From NCBI GenBank assembly GCA_963518845.1, contig CAUQKV010000033.1:1-15772 (forward strand): 15,772 bases of DNA, written 5' to 3'. Source of the DNA: JABCPE02 sp963518845. GTDB taxonomy: Bacteria; Bacteroidota; Bacteroidia; Flavobacteriales; Weeksellaceae. The translations under genes and the position numbers were made by a program. Below, piece by piece: positions 1 through 7,024 of the stretch (within the stretch, counting starts at the first letter, position 1; each line of letters opens with the position of its first letter). The notes under the pieces were generated by a model that was not told where the DNA came from, did not search any database, and saw only the letters and a program-made list of their open reading frames with translations.

Positions 1-148
1 TTTTTGCGTTTTTAATGGTTTTGGGTTTTTGAATCTTCATTGAATTGCTTGATTATAAAAAGAGGTTTTTGTTTGATAGGAATTTATTAAATTTGGGTAA
101 TGGAAATCATTTAAATTTACCAAATAATAAAATATAGCAAATAATTTT
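1..148. other. AT-rich non-coding left edge
   Basis: This stretch is rich in T tracts and A/T and contains no convincing reading frame, promoter consensus or hairpin. It may be the downstream flank of a gene outside the window. The sequence before the ATG at 149 contains TAATTTTA (142-149), a weak relative of the TAnnTTTG element, too close to the start codon and too degenerate to call. Confidence 0.4.
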
Positions 149-733
149 ATGTACCAAGTAATAAACAATTTGCCAATTGATTATGATTTTCAATCTAAGA
201 CCAAGGAAGAACTTAAGCTATACGCTAAATGGTTTGAGGAAAATAAAGAAAGCAGACTGCAAGAGCTGATAAAAGCAGTAAAAACTACAAAAGGCTATGA
301 AAACTGGGAAGCAGACTACAGCCCAGAATCTCTGAAAATGCTTGGAAAGTGGTTTGAGGAGAATGTAGAAACAGAGAAACTTTCAGAGGAAGAATACAAA
401 GAAAAGAGAGCTGCTGTTCCAGATTATATAGAAATACAAGACTGGGACATTACAATAAAGACCCGCTCGTTGGCTGTAGATATTGGGATTTATTTTGGAG
501 AAGTATTTATAAAGAACCATGAAGGTTTAAAATGGGAACAATATTTTTCTCGTAGTAAATATCATATGGATAAAGGACATATGGTAATAAAAGGTTTTGG
601 AAAGGGTTTACTTAACAGTATATGGTCACTTTATATAACAGCTAAAAGATTAGCAAGAAAAGAGGAAACAGGAGAGGCGGTATACGAATTTTATACAATG
701 TTAGAGAATAGATTAGATGAAAAGTATAAATAA
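149..733 (+). CDS. Unrecognised 194-residue protein with an internal KWFEEN repeat
   Basis: I do not recognise this family. The protein has no signal peptide and no membrane helix, so it is probably cytoplasmic. Its N-terminal half is charged, helical-looking and contains a direct repeat: residues about 19-35 and 59-75 share the pattern L-K-x-x-x-K-W-F-E-E-N-x-E, exactly 40 residues apart, and at DNA level ggtttgagga occurs at 231 and again at 351. The C-terminal half (about 100-180) has mixed alpha/beta character with the segment DIGIYFGEV and several tryptophans. That G-x-Y-x-G-E look occurs in some immunity-type proteins of contact-dependent toxin systems, but this is resemblance only. It lies 95 bases upstream of two tandem lipoprotein genes on the same strand, a small accessory cluster. 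The coding frame is clean, with normal start and stop. No function is proposed. Confidence 0.8.
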   Translation: MYQVINNLPIDYDFQSKTKEELKLYAKWFEENKESRLQELIKAVKTTKGYENWEADYSPESLKMLGKWFEENVETEKLSEEEYKEKRAAVPDYIEIQDWDITIKTRSLAVDIGIYFGEVFIKNHEGLKWEQYFSRSKYHMDKGHMVIKGFGKGLLNSIWSLYITAKRLARKEETGEAVYEFYTMLENRLDEKYK

Positions 734-828
734 AATTTCTATTTTTCAATTAATTTCAAAAAATGAAAGGCTTTAGATAGGTGTTTAGGAGAAGGGAAAT
801 TTGTATATAATCCAAAGTGAATTAAAGT

Positions 829-1323
829 ATGAAAAAATTAGCATTATTATTTGTTGGGGTGTTGTTGTGTAATTCTTGTTTTTTTATGCATAAAGGAACA
901 TGGGGAAATGGAATGTGCAGACCGAAGCGTTCAAATTTTAAACTGCTCAAAACTCCATTTAAAGAAACAAATAAACTTGTATTTGGTAAGACTTATTTGG
1001 GAAAGTCGATTACATCTTTTGCTCTTAAATTTTACTCGGATGGAAGACTGATTTTCTTTACCTCTCGAGATGGTTTTACGATAAAACCAAGCGATACCTT
1101 TGATAAAAACTGGGAAAACGCTCCTAACATTGGTTACTGGCGAGTAGAAGACAATAAAATAAAGATAGAATATTTTTTATGTGGTGATAGTGGTTTTTAT
1201 AAAAGAGAGCAGGGGGAAATAAAAGGCGATAGCATAGTTTTTTATCAGACATTATTTTCTCCTATTAAGGGAAAGGTTGTTCGTGAGACATATTATGTTT
1301 TATCTGATATGTCATTTGAGTAA
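829..1323 (+). CDS. Lipoprotein, tandem copy 1 (164 aa), function unknown
   Basis: The N-terminus is a lipoprotein signal: two lysines, a hydrophobic stretch, then LLCNSC with Cys17 as the likely lipidated residue, so the product should be membrane anchored. The mature part is rich in alternating aromatic/polar residues (for example the FYSDGRLIFFTS and IGYWRVEDNKI segments), which suggests an antiparallel beta-sheet or lipocalin-like barrel. Two further cysteines (in GMCRP and FLCGD) could form a disulfide. The start at 829 is supported because an in-frame TAA lies two codons upstream and the same ATG is conserved in the second copy. It is about 90% identical to the product of the next gene (17 of 164 positions differ by eye). 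I cannot assign a family. No good TAnnTTTG promoter was found directly upstream. Confidence 0.82.
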   Translation: MKKLALLFVGVLLCNSCFFMHKGTWGNGMCRPKRSNFKLLKTPFKETNKLVFGKTYLGKSITSFALKFYSDGRLIFFTSRDGFTIKPSDTFDKNWENAPNIGYWRVEDNKIKIEYFLCGDSGFYKREQGEIKGDSIVFYQTLFSPIKGKVVRETYYVLSDMSFE

Positions 1324-1430
1324 ATATGCCGTAACTATTGTAAAAGTGTTGTTGAAGTTTCTCTGAATACTATTAAATCGATACTTTAGAGAAAGGCAAA
1401 TTTATTTGTAATTCAAAAGTGAATGTAAGT

Positions 1431-1925
1431 ATGAAAAAATTAGTATTATTATTTGTTGGGGCGTTATTGTGTAATTCTTGTTTTTTTATGCATAAAGGAA
1501 CATGGGAAAACGGAATGTGCAGACCAAAGCGTTCAAATTTTAAACTGCTCAAAACGCCATTTAAAGAGACCAATCTGCTTGTATTTGATAAGACTTATTT
1601 GGGAAAGTCGATTACTTCTTTTGCTCTTAAGTTTTACTCGGATGGGAGATTAATCTTCTTTACCTCTCAAGATGGTTTCACGATAAAGCCAAGCGATACC
1701 TTTAATAAAAGATGGGAAAACGCTCCTAATATTGGCTATTGGCGAGTAGAAGACAATAAAATCAAGGTAGAATATTTTTTATGTGGTGATAGTGGTTTTT
1801 ATAAAAGAGGGCAGGGAGAAATAAAAGGAGATACAATAATTTTTTATCAGACACAATTCTCTCCTATTAAAGGTAGAGTAATTCGTAAAACCCAATATGT
1901 ATTATCTGATATGTCATTTGAGTAG
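1431..1925 (+). CDS. Lipoprotein, tandem copy 2 (164 aa), function unknown
   Basis: This is a second copy of the preceding lipoprotein gene, with the same length, the same LLCNSC lipobox at Cys17 and the same stop context (SDMSFE). An in-frame GTG at 1419 would add four residues, but the matching position in copy 1 is interrupted by TAA, so the ATG at 1431 is preferred. The two starts are 602 bases apart, and similarity also covers roughly 40 bases upstream of each start (an AAATTT stretch and an AAGTGAAT segment). The duplication unit therefore includes the leader. Substitutions include G26E, K49L, G53D, N94R, E127G and E153K, many of which change charge. This fits divergence of surface-exposed positions under selection or drift. 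The function is unknown. Confidence 0.82.
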   Translation: MKKLVLLFVGALLCNSCFFMHKGTWENGMCRPKRSNFKLLKTPFKETNLLVFDKTYLGKSITSFALKFYSDGRLIFFTSQDGFTIKPSDTFNKRWENAPNIGYWRVEDNKIKVEYFLCGDSGFYKRGQGEIKGDTIIFYQTQFSPIKGRVIRKTQYVLSDMSFE

Positions 1926-1934
1926 GATATTTTC

Positions 1935-1955
1935 ATAACAGATAGTAGCTGTTAT
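1935..1955 (+). terminator. Weak hairpin after the lipoprotein pair
   Basis: ATAACAG (1935-1941) and CTGTTAT (1949-1955) form a 7-bp stem with a 7-base loop, ten bases past the stop codon. There is no clear run of T after it, so termination is only possible, not established. Confidence 0.3.
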
Positions 1956-2015
1956 TTATGAAGATAAATTTAAAATCTAGCCTAAATTTTATTCGATTCT
2001 TGATATAAAAATATT

Positions 2016-2023
2016 TATCTTTG
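2016..2023 (+). promoter_or_regulatory. -7 element TATCTTTG before tsaE
   Basis: This is an exact match to the Bacteroidota -7 consensus TAnnTTTG, 17 bases before the tsaE ATG. No TTTG -33 element sits at the usual distance of about 19 bases, so promoter strength is uncertain. Confidence 0.5.
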
Positions 2024-2040
2024 AAAATAAGTTTTGTGTA

Positions 2041-2460
2041 ATGGATTTTGAGATTGATAATTTGGATGGCTGGAAAGAAGTTATGAAAAGCATTCTTCCA
2101 CATTTGAAGCACAATATTTTGCTGTTAAAAGGCAATTTAGGTGCTGGGAAAACCACTTTTACTAAATATCTGCTGGAGGAAATGGGAGGCACAGATGGTG
2201 TGGATTCTCCCACTTATTCCATTGTGAATGAATATAATACACCAAAAGGAAAGGTGTTTCATTTTGACCTTTATAGAATGAAAAGTGTGGAAGAAATCCA
2301 AGACATTGGGATAGAGGAGTATATAGACAACGGATTTTTGTCCATTATAGAGTGGCCAGAGATTTATGAAGAGGAACTCTACGACATCCCATACCACGAG
2401 ATGAAAATAGAAAATACAGGAAGCACAAGGAAAATTTCCTTTTCATCAAAAAATGATTGA
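2041..2460 (+). CDS. tsaE: TsaE, ATPase subunit of the tRNA t6A synthesis complex
   Basis: TsaE is the small P-loop ATPase that works with TsaB and TsaD to transfer the threonylcarbamoyl group onto A37 of ANN-decoding tRNAs in the cytoplasm. The 139-residue length fits the family. Visible signatures in order are the Walker A motif GNLGAGKTT (residues 31-39), the SPTYSIVNEY segment, the FHFDLYR segment with the conserved Asp and Arg, and the GIEEY...IIEWPE region containing the conserved Glu-Trp. The start at 2041 gives a normal N-terminus and is preceded by a -7 element. A same-strand alanine-dehydrogenase-like gene follows after 28 bases, a neighbour arrangement familiar from flavobacteria. 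Nothing looks damaged. Confidence 0.95.
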   Translation: MDFEIDNLDGWKEVMKSILPHLKHNILLLKGNLGAGKTTFTKYLLEEMGGTDGVDSPTYSIVNEYNTPKGKVFHFDLYRMKSVEEIQDIGIEEYIDNGFLSIIEWPEIYEEELYDIPYHEMKIENTGSTRKISFSSKND

Positions 2461-2488
2461 CAGCAATAAATAATTTTAAAAATATCCC

Positions 2489-3676
2489 ATGAATAGTAGT
2501 GTTTTTACTCCTTTTACCGAGAAAGAACTGGTGCCGCAAGAGGAAAGGCTGGAAGTGATAAAGAAAGGCGGAATCATGACCATAGGCGTTCCGAAAGAGT
2601 CCTCTCTGAATGAAAATAGAGTGCCGATAACTCCTGATGCTGTGCAGGTTTTGACGCAATGTGGGTATAAACTCATGATAGAGTCTGAAGCGGGTAAAAA
2701 GGCGTTTTTCAATGATTTGGAGTATTCTGAGGCAGGAGCTTTTATCGTGGATAAAGCTAAGGCTTTTGAGCAGGATTTGGTACTGAAAGTAAGTGCGCCT
2801 TCTTTGGAGGAAATAGAATTATTAAAGCCTAATTCTTATATAATCAGTGCGTTACAGATTAACCTTAGAGAAAAAGAGTATTTCAAAAAACTTTCTGAAA
2901 AGAAAATCAATGCCATAGCCTACGAGTTCATAGAGGATGAAAATAAAGAGCAGATGCTGGTAAAGCTGATAGGCGAGATAGCTGGCGGAATGTCAGTGCT
3001 TTGCGCATCGGAGATGCTTGCCGTTTCGAAAGGGCTTATGCTGGGTGGAATTACAGGAGTGCGCCCTGTGGAAGTGGTGGTTTTGGGAGCGGATATCGTG
3101 GGAGAATATGCAGTAAGAGCAGCGATAGGGCTGGGTGCCACAGTGAGGGTTTTTGATAATTCTCTATCCAAACTTAGAAATATCCAAAATTCCATAGGCA
3201 GCCGAATATCCACTTCGATGATAGACCCAAAGGAACTGACCAAAAGCCTCCGAAGAGCCGATGTACTGATAGGAGCCATTCCGAGAATAAATATGCCGCC
3301 TATCGTGACAGAAAAAATGGTAACGCTGATGAAACAGGGAAGCGTCATCGTAGATTTAACCATAGATACAGGGAAATGTGTGGAAACTACGGAAGTTACT
3401 GATTTTGAGAAGCCTTATGTGGAGAAGCACGGAATCTTGCATTCTGGATTACCGAATTTGACTTCTAAAATTCCAAGAACCACCAGCAAAGCCATTAGTA
3501 ATTTCTTTTTGAGTTATCTTCTGAAAATCAATGAAGAAGGCGGTTTAGAAAATGTATTAAAATTAGGAAACGACTGCAGACAAGGATTTTATATGTACAA
3601 AGGCCGCCATACCAAACAGCTGGTTTGTGATAAATTTGGGCTTAAATTTAATGATATCAATCTACTGTTGTTATAA
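2489..3676 (+). CDS. ald: Alanine dehydrogenase / transhydrogenase-alpha family NAD-dependent enzyme
   Basis: The 395-residue product belongs to the AlaDH/PntA superfamily; alanine dehydrogenase interconverts L-alanine and pyruvate with NAD and ammonia. Seen in order: IGVPKES...ENRV with Arg44, the substrate-binding Arg position; LKVSAPS with Lys100; LMLGGITGVRP; a Rossmann loop GADIVG (200-205) with an acidic residue, Asp223, at the end of the second strand, consistent with NAD; and LTIDTGKCVET with Asp293 at the position of the catalytic Asp. An N-terminal extension of about 29 residues precedes the usual start, as in many flavobacterial homologues. By-eye alignment places Gln123 (SALQINL) where classical AlaDH has its catalytic His in a YLHLA-type motif, so activity on alanine is not assured. 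An internal ATG at 2576 (M30) could serve as a shorter start. Likely cotranscribed with tsaE. Confidence 0.8.
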   Translation: MNSSVFTPFTEKELVPQEERLEVIKKGGIMTIGVPKESSLNENRVPITPDAVQVLTQCGYKLMIESEAGKKAFFNDLEYSEAGAFIVDKAKAFEQDLVLKVSAPSLEEIELLKPNSYIISALQINLREKEYFKKLSEKKINAIAYEFIEDENKEQMLVKLIGEIAGGMSVLCASEMLAVSKGLMLGGITGVRPVEVVVLGADIVGEYAVRAAIGLGATVRVFDNSLSKLRNIQNSIGSRISTSMIDPKELTKSLRRADVLIGAIPRINMPPIVTEKMVTLMKQGSVIVDLTIDTGKCVETTEVTDFEKPYVEKHGILHSGLPNLTSKIPRTTSKAISNFFLSYLLKINEEGGLENVLKLGNDCRQGFYMYKGRHTKQLVCDKFGLKFNDINLLLL

Positions 3677-3680
3677 AATA

Positions 3681-3708
3681 AAAATCGGTCTCCCAAAAGA
3701 CCGATTTT
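3681..3708. terminator. Bidirectional terminator between ald and frr
   Basis: AAAATCGGTCT (3681-3691) and AGACCGATTTT (3698-3708) form a perfect 11-bp stem with a 6-base loop. A/T runs flank both sides, and it sits between two convergent stop codons (3676 on plus, 3712 on minus), so it should stop transcription both ways. Confidence 0.88.
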
Positions 3709-3711
3709 ACA

Positions 3712-4266
3712 TTATATTTTCATAATGTCTGCTTCTTTTACTTTCAAGTGTTCATCAGAACTTTTGACATATTTATCAGTCAATTCCTGAATTTTACTTT
3801 CCGTATCTTTGATAACATCCTCTGAAACTCCTTCTAATTTTTTAAGGTCTTTCATCGCTTCTTGTCTTGCGTTACGGATGGTTACTTTTGTCTGTTCAGC
3901 TTCTGCTTTGGCTTGTTTTGCTAATTCTTTTCTTCTTTCTTCCGTTAGCGGCGGTACATTTAGAATGATATTTTCACCGTTATTAGAAGGCGCAAAACCA
4001 AGGTTAGAAACGATAATCGCTTTTTCTATTGCTCCTATGGCGTTTTTGTCCCAAGGCTGGATAGAGATGGTCATGGCATCAGGGATAGAGACATTGGCAA
4101 CCTGTGAAAGCGGTGTCATCGCTCCGTAATATTCCACCATTACATCTTGTACCATAGCTGTAGAAGCTCTACCAGCTCTGATTTTTTGGAAAGCGTGATC
4201 CAAATGTTTTATCGCTGCATCCATTTCTTGTTTAGCAGATGCTATGATAAGTTCTAATTCTTCCAT
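3712..4266 (-). CDS. frr: Ribosome recycling factor
   Basis: RRF acts with EF-G to split the post-termination ribosome so that it can be reused. With the start at 4266 the protein is 184 residues, the usual family length (185 in E. coli). It begins MEELELII and shows the conserved KIRAGRAS segment, VEYYG, PLSQVANVSI, the NAIGAIEKAI...SNLGFAPSN segment, the PPLTEERRKEL motif, and a C-terminal helix ending in KEADIMKI. A longer frame starts at 4296, directly after the pyrH stop, but adds ten residues with no family counterpart, so the inner ATG is preferred. It follows pyrH with a gap of 30 bases, the widespread pyrH-frr operon order, and ends at a terminator shared with ald. Confidence 0.96.
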   Translation of the reverse strand: MEELELIIASAKQEMDAAIKHLDHAFQKIRAGRASTAMVQDVMVEYYGAMTPLSQVANVSIPDAMTISIQPWDKNAIGAIEKAIIVSNLGFAPSNNGENIILNVPPLTEERRKELAKQAKAEAEQTKVTIRNARQEAMKDLKKLEGVSEDVIKDTESKIQELTDKYVKSSDEHLKVKEADIMKI

Positions 4267-4296
4267 TGTATATTGAAAATTTGATAAATTACACAT

Positions 4297-5001
4297 TTAG
4301 TTTACGATAGTTCCTATATCTTCTCCTTCTACTATTTTCAGGAGATTGTTTTCTTTATTCATATCAAAGACAATGATAGGGAGATTGTTCTCTTGACTTA
4401 GAGTAAAAGCCGTCATATCCATTACTTTAAGGTTTTTCTCAATCACTTCATTGAATGATAAGCTATTGAATTTCATAGCATTGTCGTTTTTCTCTGGGTC
4501 GCTGTCGTAGATGCCATCTACACGAGTTCCTTTCAGGATTACATCAGCGCCTATTTCTATGGCTCTAAGTGTAGCAGCTGTATCCGTAGTGAAATAAGGG
4601 TTTCCTGTTCCCGCTCCGAAGATGACCACTCTTCCTTTTTCCAAGTGTCTTACAGCTCTTCTCTTGATGAAAGGTTCTGCTATTTTGTCCATTTCTATGG
4701 CTGTCTGAAGTCTGGTTTTCAGACCGATGTCCTCCAAAGCGCCTTGTAGAGCCATTCCATTGATTATCGTAGCGAGCATTCCCATGTAGTCGCCCTGAAC
4801 TCTATCCATTCCCTTAGCTGCTCCAGAGACTCCTCGGAAGATGTTTCCGCCACCGATTACTATGGCAACTTCGCAACCTTTGTCCACTACTTTTTTGATT
4901 TCTTGGGAATATTCATTAAGCTTCTCAGTATCAATACCGTATTGTTTGTCTCCCATAAGGGCTTCTCCGCTTAATTTTAGTAGAATTCGTTTGTATTTCA
5001 T
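4297..5001 (-). CDS. pyrH: UMP kinase
   Basis: PyrH phosphorylates UMP to UDP with ATP in pyrimidine nucleotide synthesis and works as a cytoplasmic hexamer of the amino-acid-kinase fold. The 234 residues match family length. Visible motifs are LLKLSGEALMG near the N-terminus (phosphate binding), VIGGGNIFRG, the DYMGMLAT segment, GTGNPYFTTDTAATLRA, and ILKGTRVDGIYDSDP, the hallmark nucleotide-binding region. It is the first gene of the pyrH-frr pair on the minus strand and is divergent from cmk, another nucleoside monophosphate kinase. A minus-strand TATATTTG element (5069-5076) gives it a leader of roughly 60 bases. Confidence 0.97.
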   Translation of the reverse strand: MKYKRILLKLSGEALMGDKQYGIDTEKLNEYSQEIKKVVDKGCEVAIVIGGGNIFRGVSGAAKGMDRVQGDYMGMLATIINGMALQGALEDIGLKTRLQTAIEMDKIAEPFIKRRAVRHLEKGRVVIFGAGTGNPYFTTDTAATLRAIEIGADVILKGTRVDGIYDSDPEKNDNAMKFNSLSFNEVIEKNLKVMDMTAFTLSQENNLPIIVFDMNKENNLLKIVEGEDIGTIVN

Positions 5002-5068
5002 TGTCTTATAATGTTTTAATTTTTATGGTTGATAAAGTTTTAGTCTTTAAAGCATCCAAAAATTCATG

Positions 5069-5076
5069 CAAATATA
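5069..5076 (-). promoter_or_regulatory. -7 element TATATTTG for pyrH
   Basis: The plus-strand CAAATATA reads TATATTTG on the minus strand, an exact TAnnTTTG match about 68 bases upstream of the pyrH start. A -33 element is not evident. Confidence 0.5.
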
Positions 5077-5129
5077 AACAAATCAGAAAGAAAATAATAG
5101 AATATTTTGGATTATGAGATAATAAAATT

Positions 5130-5137
5130 TAATTTTG
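5130..5137 (+). promoter_or_regulatory. -7 element TAATTTTG immediately before cmk
   Basis: This is an exact TAnnTTTG match with only five bases between its G and the ATG at 5143. If it is used, the transcript would be leaderless or nearly so. It lies inside the longer TTG-initiated frame (from 5107) and so argues for the 5143 start. Confidence 0.45.
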
Positions 5138-5142
5138 GCTTT

Positions 5143-5820
5143 ATGAATAAGAAAGGTTTGGTTATAGCCATTGATGGATTTTCATCCACAGGAAAAAGTT
5201 CTATTTCTAAAGTAGTAGCAGATACTCTAGGACTTATCCATATCGATACAGGTGCCATGTATAGGGCGATTACGCTTTTTGGGCTGAGAAATTTCAAAGA
5301 CGAAAAACAAGAGATAGATTTGTCTAAACTGCTTCAGAATCTGAATGAAATTTCATTAGAATTTAGAGAAAATAGCGGAAAATTAGAAATTTATCTAAAT
5401 GGAGAAAATGTAAGTAAGGAAATCCGTACCACGGAAGTCTCTGATAATGTTAGTTTTATAGCAAAACAGCCCGAAGTGAGGGAGCGTTTGGTAGTTTTAC
5501 AAAGGGATATTGCAGAAAAACAAGGCGTGATTATGGATGGCAGGGATATAGGAACGGTGGTTCTGCCTAATGCAGACTATAAATTTTTCCTTACTGCAAG
5601 TGCAGATGAACGCGCAAGGAGAAGATTTTTGGAACTGCAAAGCCTTGGTATAGAGACTACTATAGAGAAAGTCAAACAAAATCTGATAGAAAGAGACCGA
5701 ATAGACAGCGAAAGAGAGACTTCTCCACTGAAACAGGCTGAGGATGCGATACTTATAGATAATACAAACCTAAATAAAGAAGAAACTATAGATTTGATTT
5801 TATCATACATTAAGAAATAA
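5143..5820 (+). CDS. cmk: Cytidylate kinase
   Basis: Cmk phosphorylates CMP and dCMP with ATP, feeding the CTP/dCTP pools. The 225-residue protein starts MNKKGLVIAIDG and carries the P-loop GFSSTGKSS (12-20), in which the Bacteroidota-style FSST replaces the enterobacterial PAGA. It also has the IDTGAMYRA motif, GRDIGTVVLPNAD with the conserved Arg and Asp, the FFLTAS...RARRR lid region, and RDRIDSERETSPLKQAEDAILID near the C-terminus. An upstream TTG at 5107 would add 12 residues, but that stretch has no family match and overlaps the likely -7 element, so ATG 5143 is chosen. It is divergent from pyrH, which brings two nucleotide kinases together. Confidence 0.96.
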   Translation: MNKKGLVIAIDGFSSTGKSSISKVVADTLGLIHIDTGAMYRAITLFGLRNFKDEKQEIDLSKLLQNLNEISLEFRENSGKLEIYLNGENVSKEIRTTEVSDNVSFIAKQPEVRERLVVLQRDIAEKQGVIMDGRDIGTVVLPNADYKFFLTASADERARRRFLELQSLGIETTIEKVKQNLIERDRIDSERETSPLKQAEDAILIDNTNLNKEETIDLILSYIKK

Positions 5821-5833
5821 TTAATAGAAAAAA

Positions 5834-5864
5834 TTGTTTGTTTGGTATATTTATTGTATCTTTA
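5834..5864 (+). promoter_or_regulatory. Promoter for the YtxH gene
   Basis: A TTG (5834-5836) lies 20 bases before TATCTTTA (5857-5864). This is a seven-of-eight form of the Bacteroidota pattern TTG-N(17-23)-TAnnTTTG. It leaves a leader of about 55 bases before the ATG at 5925 and would uncouple this gene from cmk. Confidence 0.5.
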
Positions 5865-5924
5865 CCTAAGTAATAGCAAAGGGCTATTCAGAGATAAATA
5901 TTAACATTTAAAAAATTTACTAAA

Positions 5925-6209
5925 ATGTCAAGAGAAAGAAATTCAGGTATTGTGCTAGGTATATTAGCAGGTGCTGCAATAGGTTCATTACTAGGTGTAT
6001 TATTTGCTCCAGAAAAAGGAGTAGAAACTAGAAGAAAATTAAGAAGAAAAGCTGAAGATTTGAGAGATGAAGCTTTGGATCATTATGAACACCTTAGAGA
6101 TGAGGCTCTAGAGCGCTATGAGAACATTTCTGGAAAAGTAAAACAAGGAGCAGAGAAAGTAGTAGCTGATGTGAAAGAAAGCTATGAAAACTATAAAAAA
6201 AATAGTTAG
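5925..6209 (+). CDS. YtxH domain small membrane protein
   Basis: The 94-residue product starts with a short polar segment, then one glycine/alanine-rich membrane helix (about 9-27, IVLGILAGAAIGSLLGVLF), then APEKG, the hallmark of the YtxH family, and a long charged helix with an internal repeat LRDEALxxYE. The helix is amphipathic and probably coiled or membrane-associated. YtxH proteins are linked to general stress responses in Firmicutes (B. subtilis ytxH is SigB-dependent) and are common in Bacteroidota next to holin-like genes; the biochemical role is not established. It has its own promoter-like motif and a hairpin after the stop, so it may be expressed more strongly than the two genes downstream. 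Confidence 0.85.
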   Translation: MSRERNSGIVLGILAGAAIGSLLGVLFAPEKGVETRRKLRRKAEDLRDEALDHYEHLRDEALERYENISGKVKQGAEKVVADVKESYENYKKNS

Positions 6210-6249
6210 TCTCCAAAAGACACAGAAATTTAATAGTAAGATGATTTAA

Positions 6250-6277
6250 AAGAGGGGATTTATAAAAGTCCCCTTTT
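6250..6277 (+). terminator. Probable (partial) terminator after the YtxH gene
   Basis: AAGAGGGGA (6250-6258) and TCCCCTTTT (6269-6277) form a 9-bp stem with one G-U pair, four G-C pairs and a 10-base loop, followed by AGTTTT. It lies 23 bases before the next start codon, so read-through into the holin-like gene is plausible. Confidence 0.55.
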
Positions 6278-6299
6278 AGTTTTCAAAAGAGAAAGGAAG

Positions 6300-6614
6300 A
6301 TGATAGGCTTGTTTAAAAATTATATAGAAAAAAGAATCAGTCTTTTAAAACTAGAAACGACAGAAACTTCTGTCAAGGTGCTTAGTATGGCGGTATATAT
6401 CCTGCTGATGGTCACTTTGGGAATTTGTTTTTTTGCGTTTTTCTGTCTGGGGCTGGGACTTGTGATTGGTAGTTTGCTGGGAAATTATGCTTATGGGATG
6501 CTTATCATGGCGAGCATATTTTTGGTAGGTTTGTTGGTGGTTTTTTCTCAGAAGAAAAATATCATAGAAAATATGAAAGAGCGTTTGGTGAACATTATTT
6601 ACAATGAAGAATAA
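6300..6614 (+). CDS. Phage-holin-superfamily-like two-helix membrane protein
   Basis: This 104-residue protein has a short amphipathic N-terminal helix (IEKRISLLKLE), two long hydrophobic helices (about 28-57 and 63-82) separated by the LLGNYAYG turn, and a basic C-terminal tail. That layout matches the Holin-X / phage holin 3-6 type family, which in free-living bacteria is usually a chromosomal envelope gene rather than a lysis gene. There are no phage genes nearby. It overlaps the next gene by 11 bases if that one starts at 6604, which indicates translational coupling. Together with the YtxH gene it forms a small membrane-stress-like cluster. The specific function is unknown. Confidence 0.75.
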   Translation: MIGLFKNYIEKRISLLKLETTETSVKVLSMAVYILLMVTLGICFFAFFCLGLGLVIGSLLGNYAYGMLIMASIFLVGLLVVFSQKKNIIENMKERLVNIIYNEE

Positions 6615-7017
6615 GATGGGAAAAATAAAGAATTTTCAAGATTTAAAAAATCAAAAAGAAGAACTCAAAACAGAAATTAAAGAAATAGAATCAGTGTTGA
6701 GTTTTGAAAACCCAAGAAAAACCTTAGGGGTGATTACTAATGGAGTTACAGAGAAATATTTAGGCGGAATGATGGATTCTGGTTTAGTTCAAAATGCTTA
6801 TTTTTTGGCGAATAAATTTTTGCTTCCCTCTTTGGAGGCAGGTTCTGCTAAACTGCTTACCAATGCACTCTTGAAAAGGGTAAGACCTTCCATGAAAAAA
6901 ACATTGATAGGATTGGGGGTAGCTGTCCTGACTCCTATTATCATTATGCAGATTAAAAAAAGATTGGATAATTTTCAGCAGAGAGAAACAGCAAAAAGTT
7001 TAAGCAAATTGATATAA
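6604..7017 (+). CDS. Hypothetical protein of the YtxH/holin cluster (137 aa)
   Basis: I do not recognise a named domain. The protein begins with a highly charged, coiled-coil-prone segment (about 5-30, lysine and glutamate rich), then a neutral central part, and one probable membrane helix near the C-terminus (about 98-116, LIGLGVAVLTPIIIMQI), followed by a basic tail. The start at 6604 overlaps the preceding gene by 11 bases; an alternative ATG at 6616 would begin one base after the preceding stop, and I cannot decide between them. Either way the two are translationally coupled and should act together at the membrane. A strong terminator follows within ten bases of the stop. Confidence 0.75.
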   Translation: MKNKMGKIKNFQDLKNQKEELKTEIKEIESVLSFENPRKTLGVITNGVTEKYLGGMMDSGLVQNAYFLANKFLLPSLEAGSAKLLTNALLKRVRPSMKKTLIGLGVAVLTPIIIMQIKKRLDNFQQRETAKSLSKLI

Positions 7018-7024
7018 ATACTGA

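Noticed and set aside
1419..1430. GTG start adding four residues to lipoprotein copy 2
   Set aside because: Copy 1 has an in-frame TAA at the equivalent position and the lipobox spacing fits the inner ATG in both copies.
2920..3363. 147-codon minus-strand open frame inside ald
   Set aside because: It lies entirely opposite a well-matched gene, has a Ser/Thr/Ile/Pro-rich composition typical of antisense shadow frames, and lacks its own promoter.
3809..4129. 106-codon plus-strand frame over frr
   Set aside because: It is a shadow of frr on the opposite strand; frr motifs are complete and continuous.
6300..7017. Prophage remnant suggested by the holin-like gene
   Set aside because: No capsid, tail, integrase, endolysin or attachment repeats are nearby; this holin-like family is common as a chromosomal gene beside YtxH proteins.
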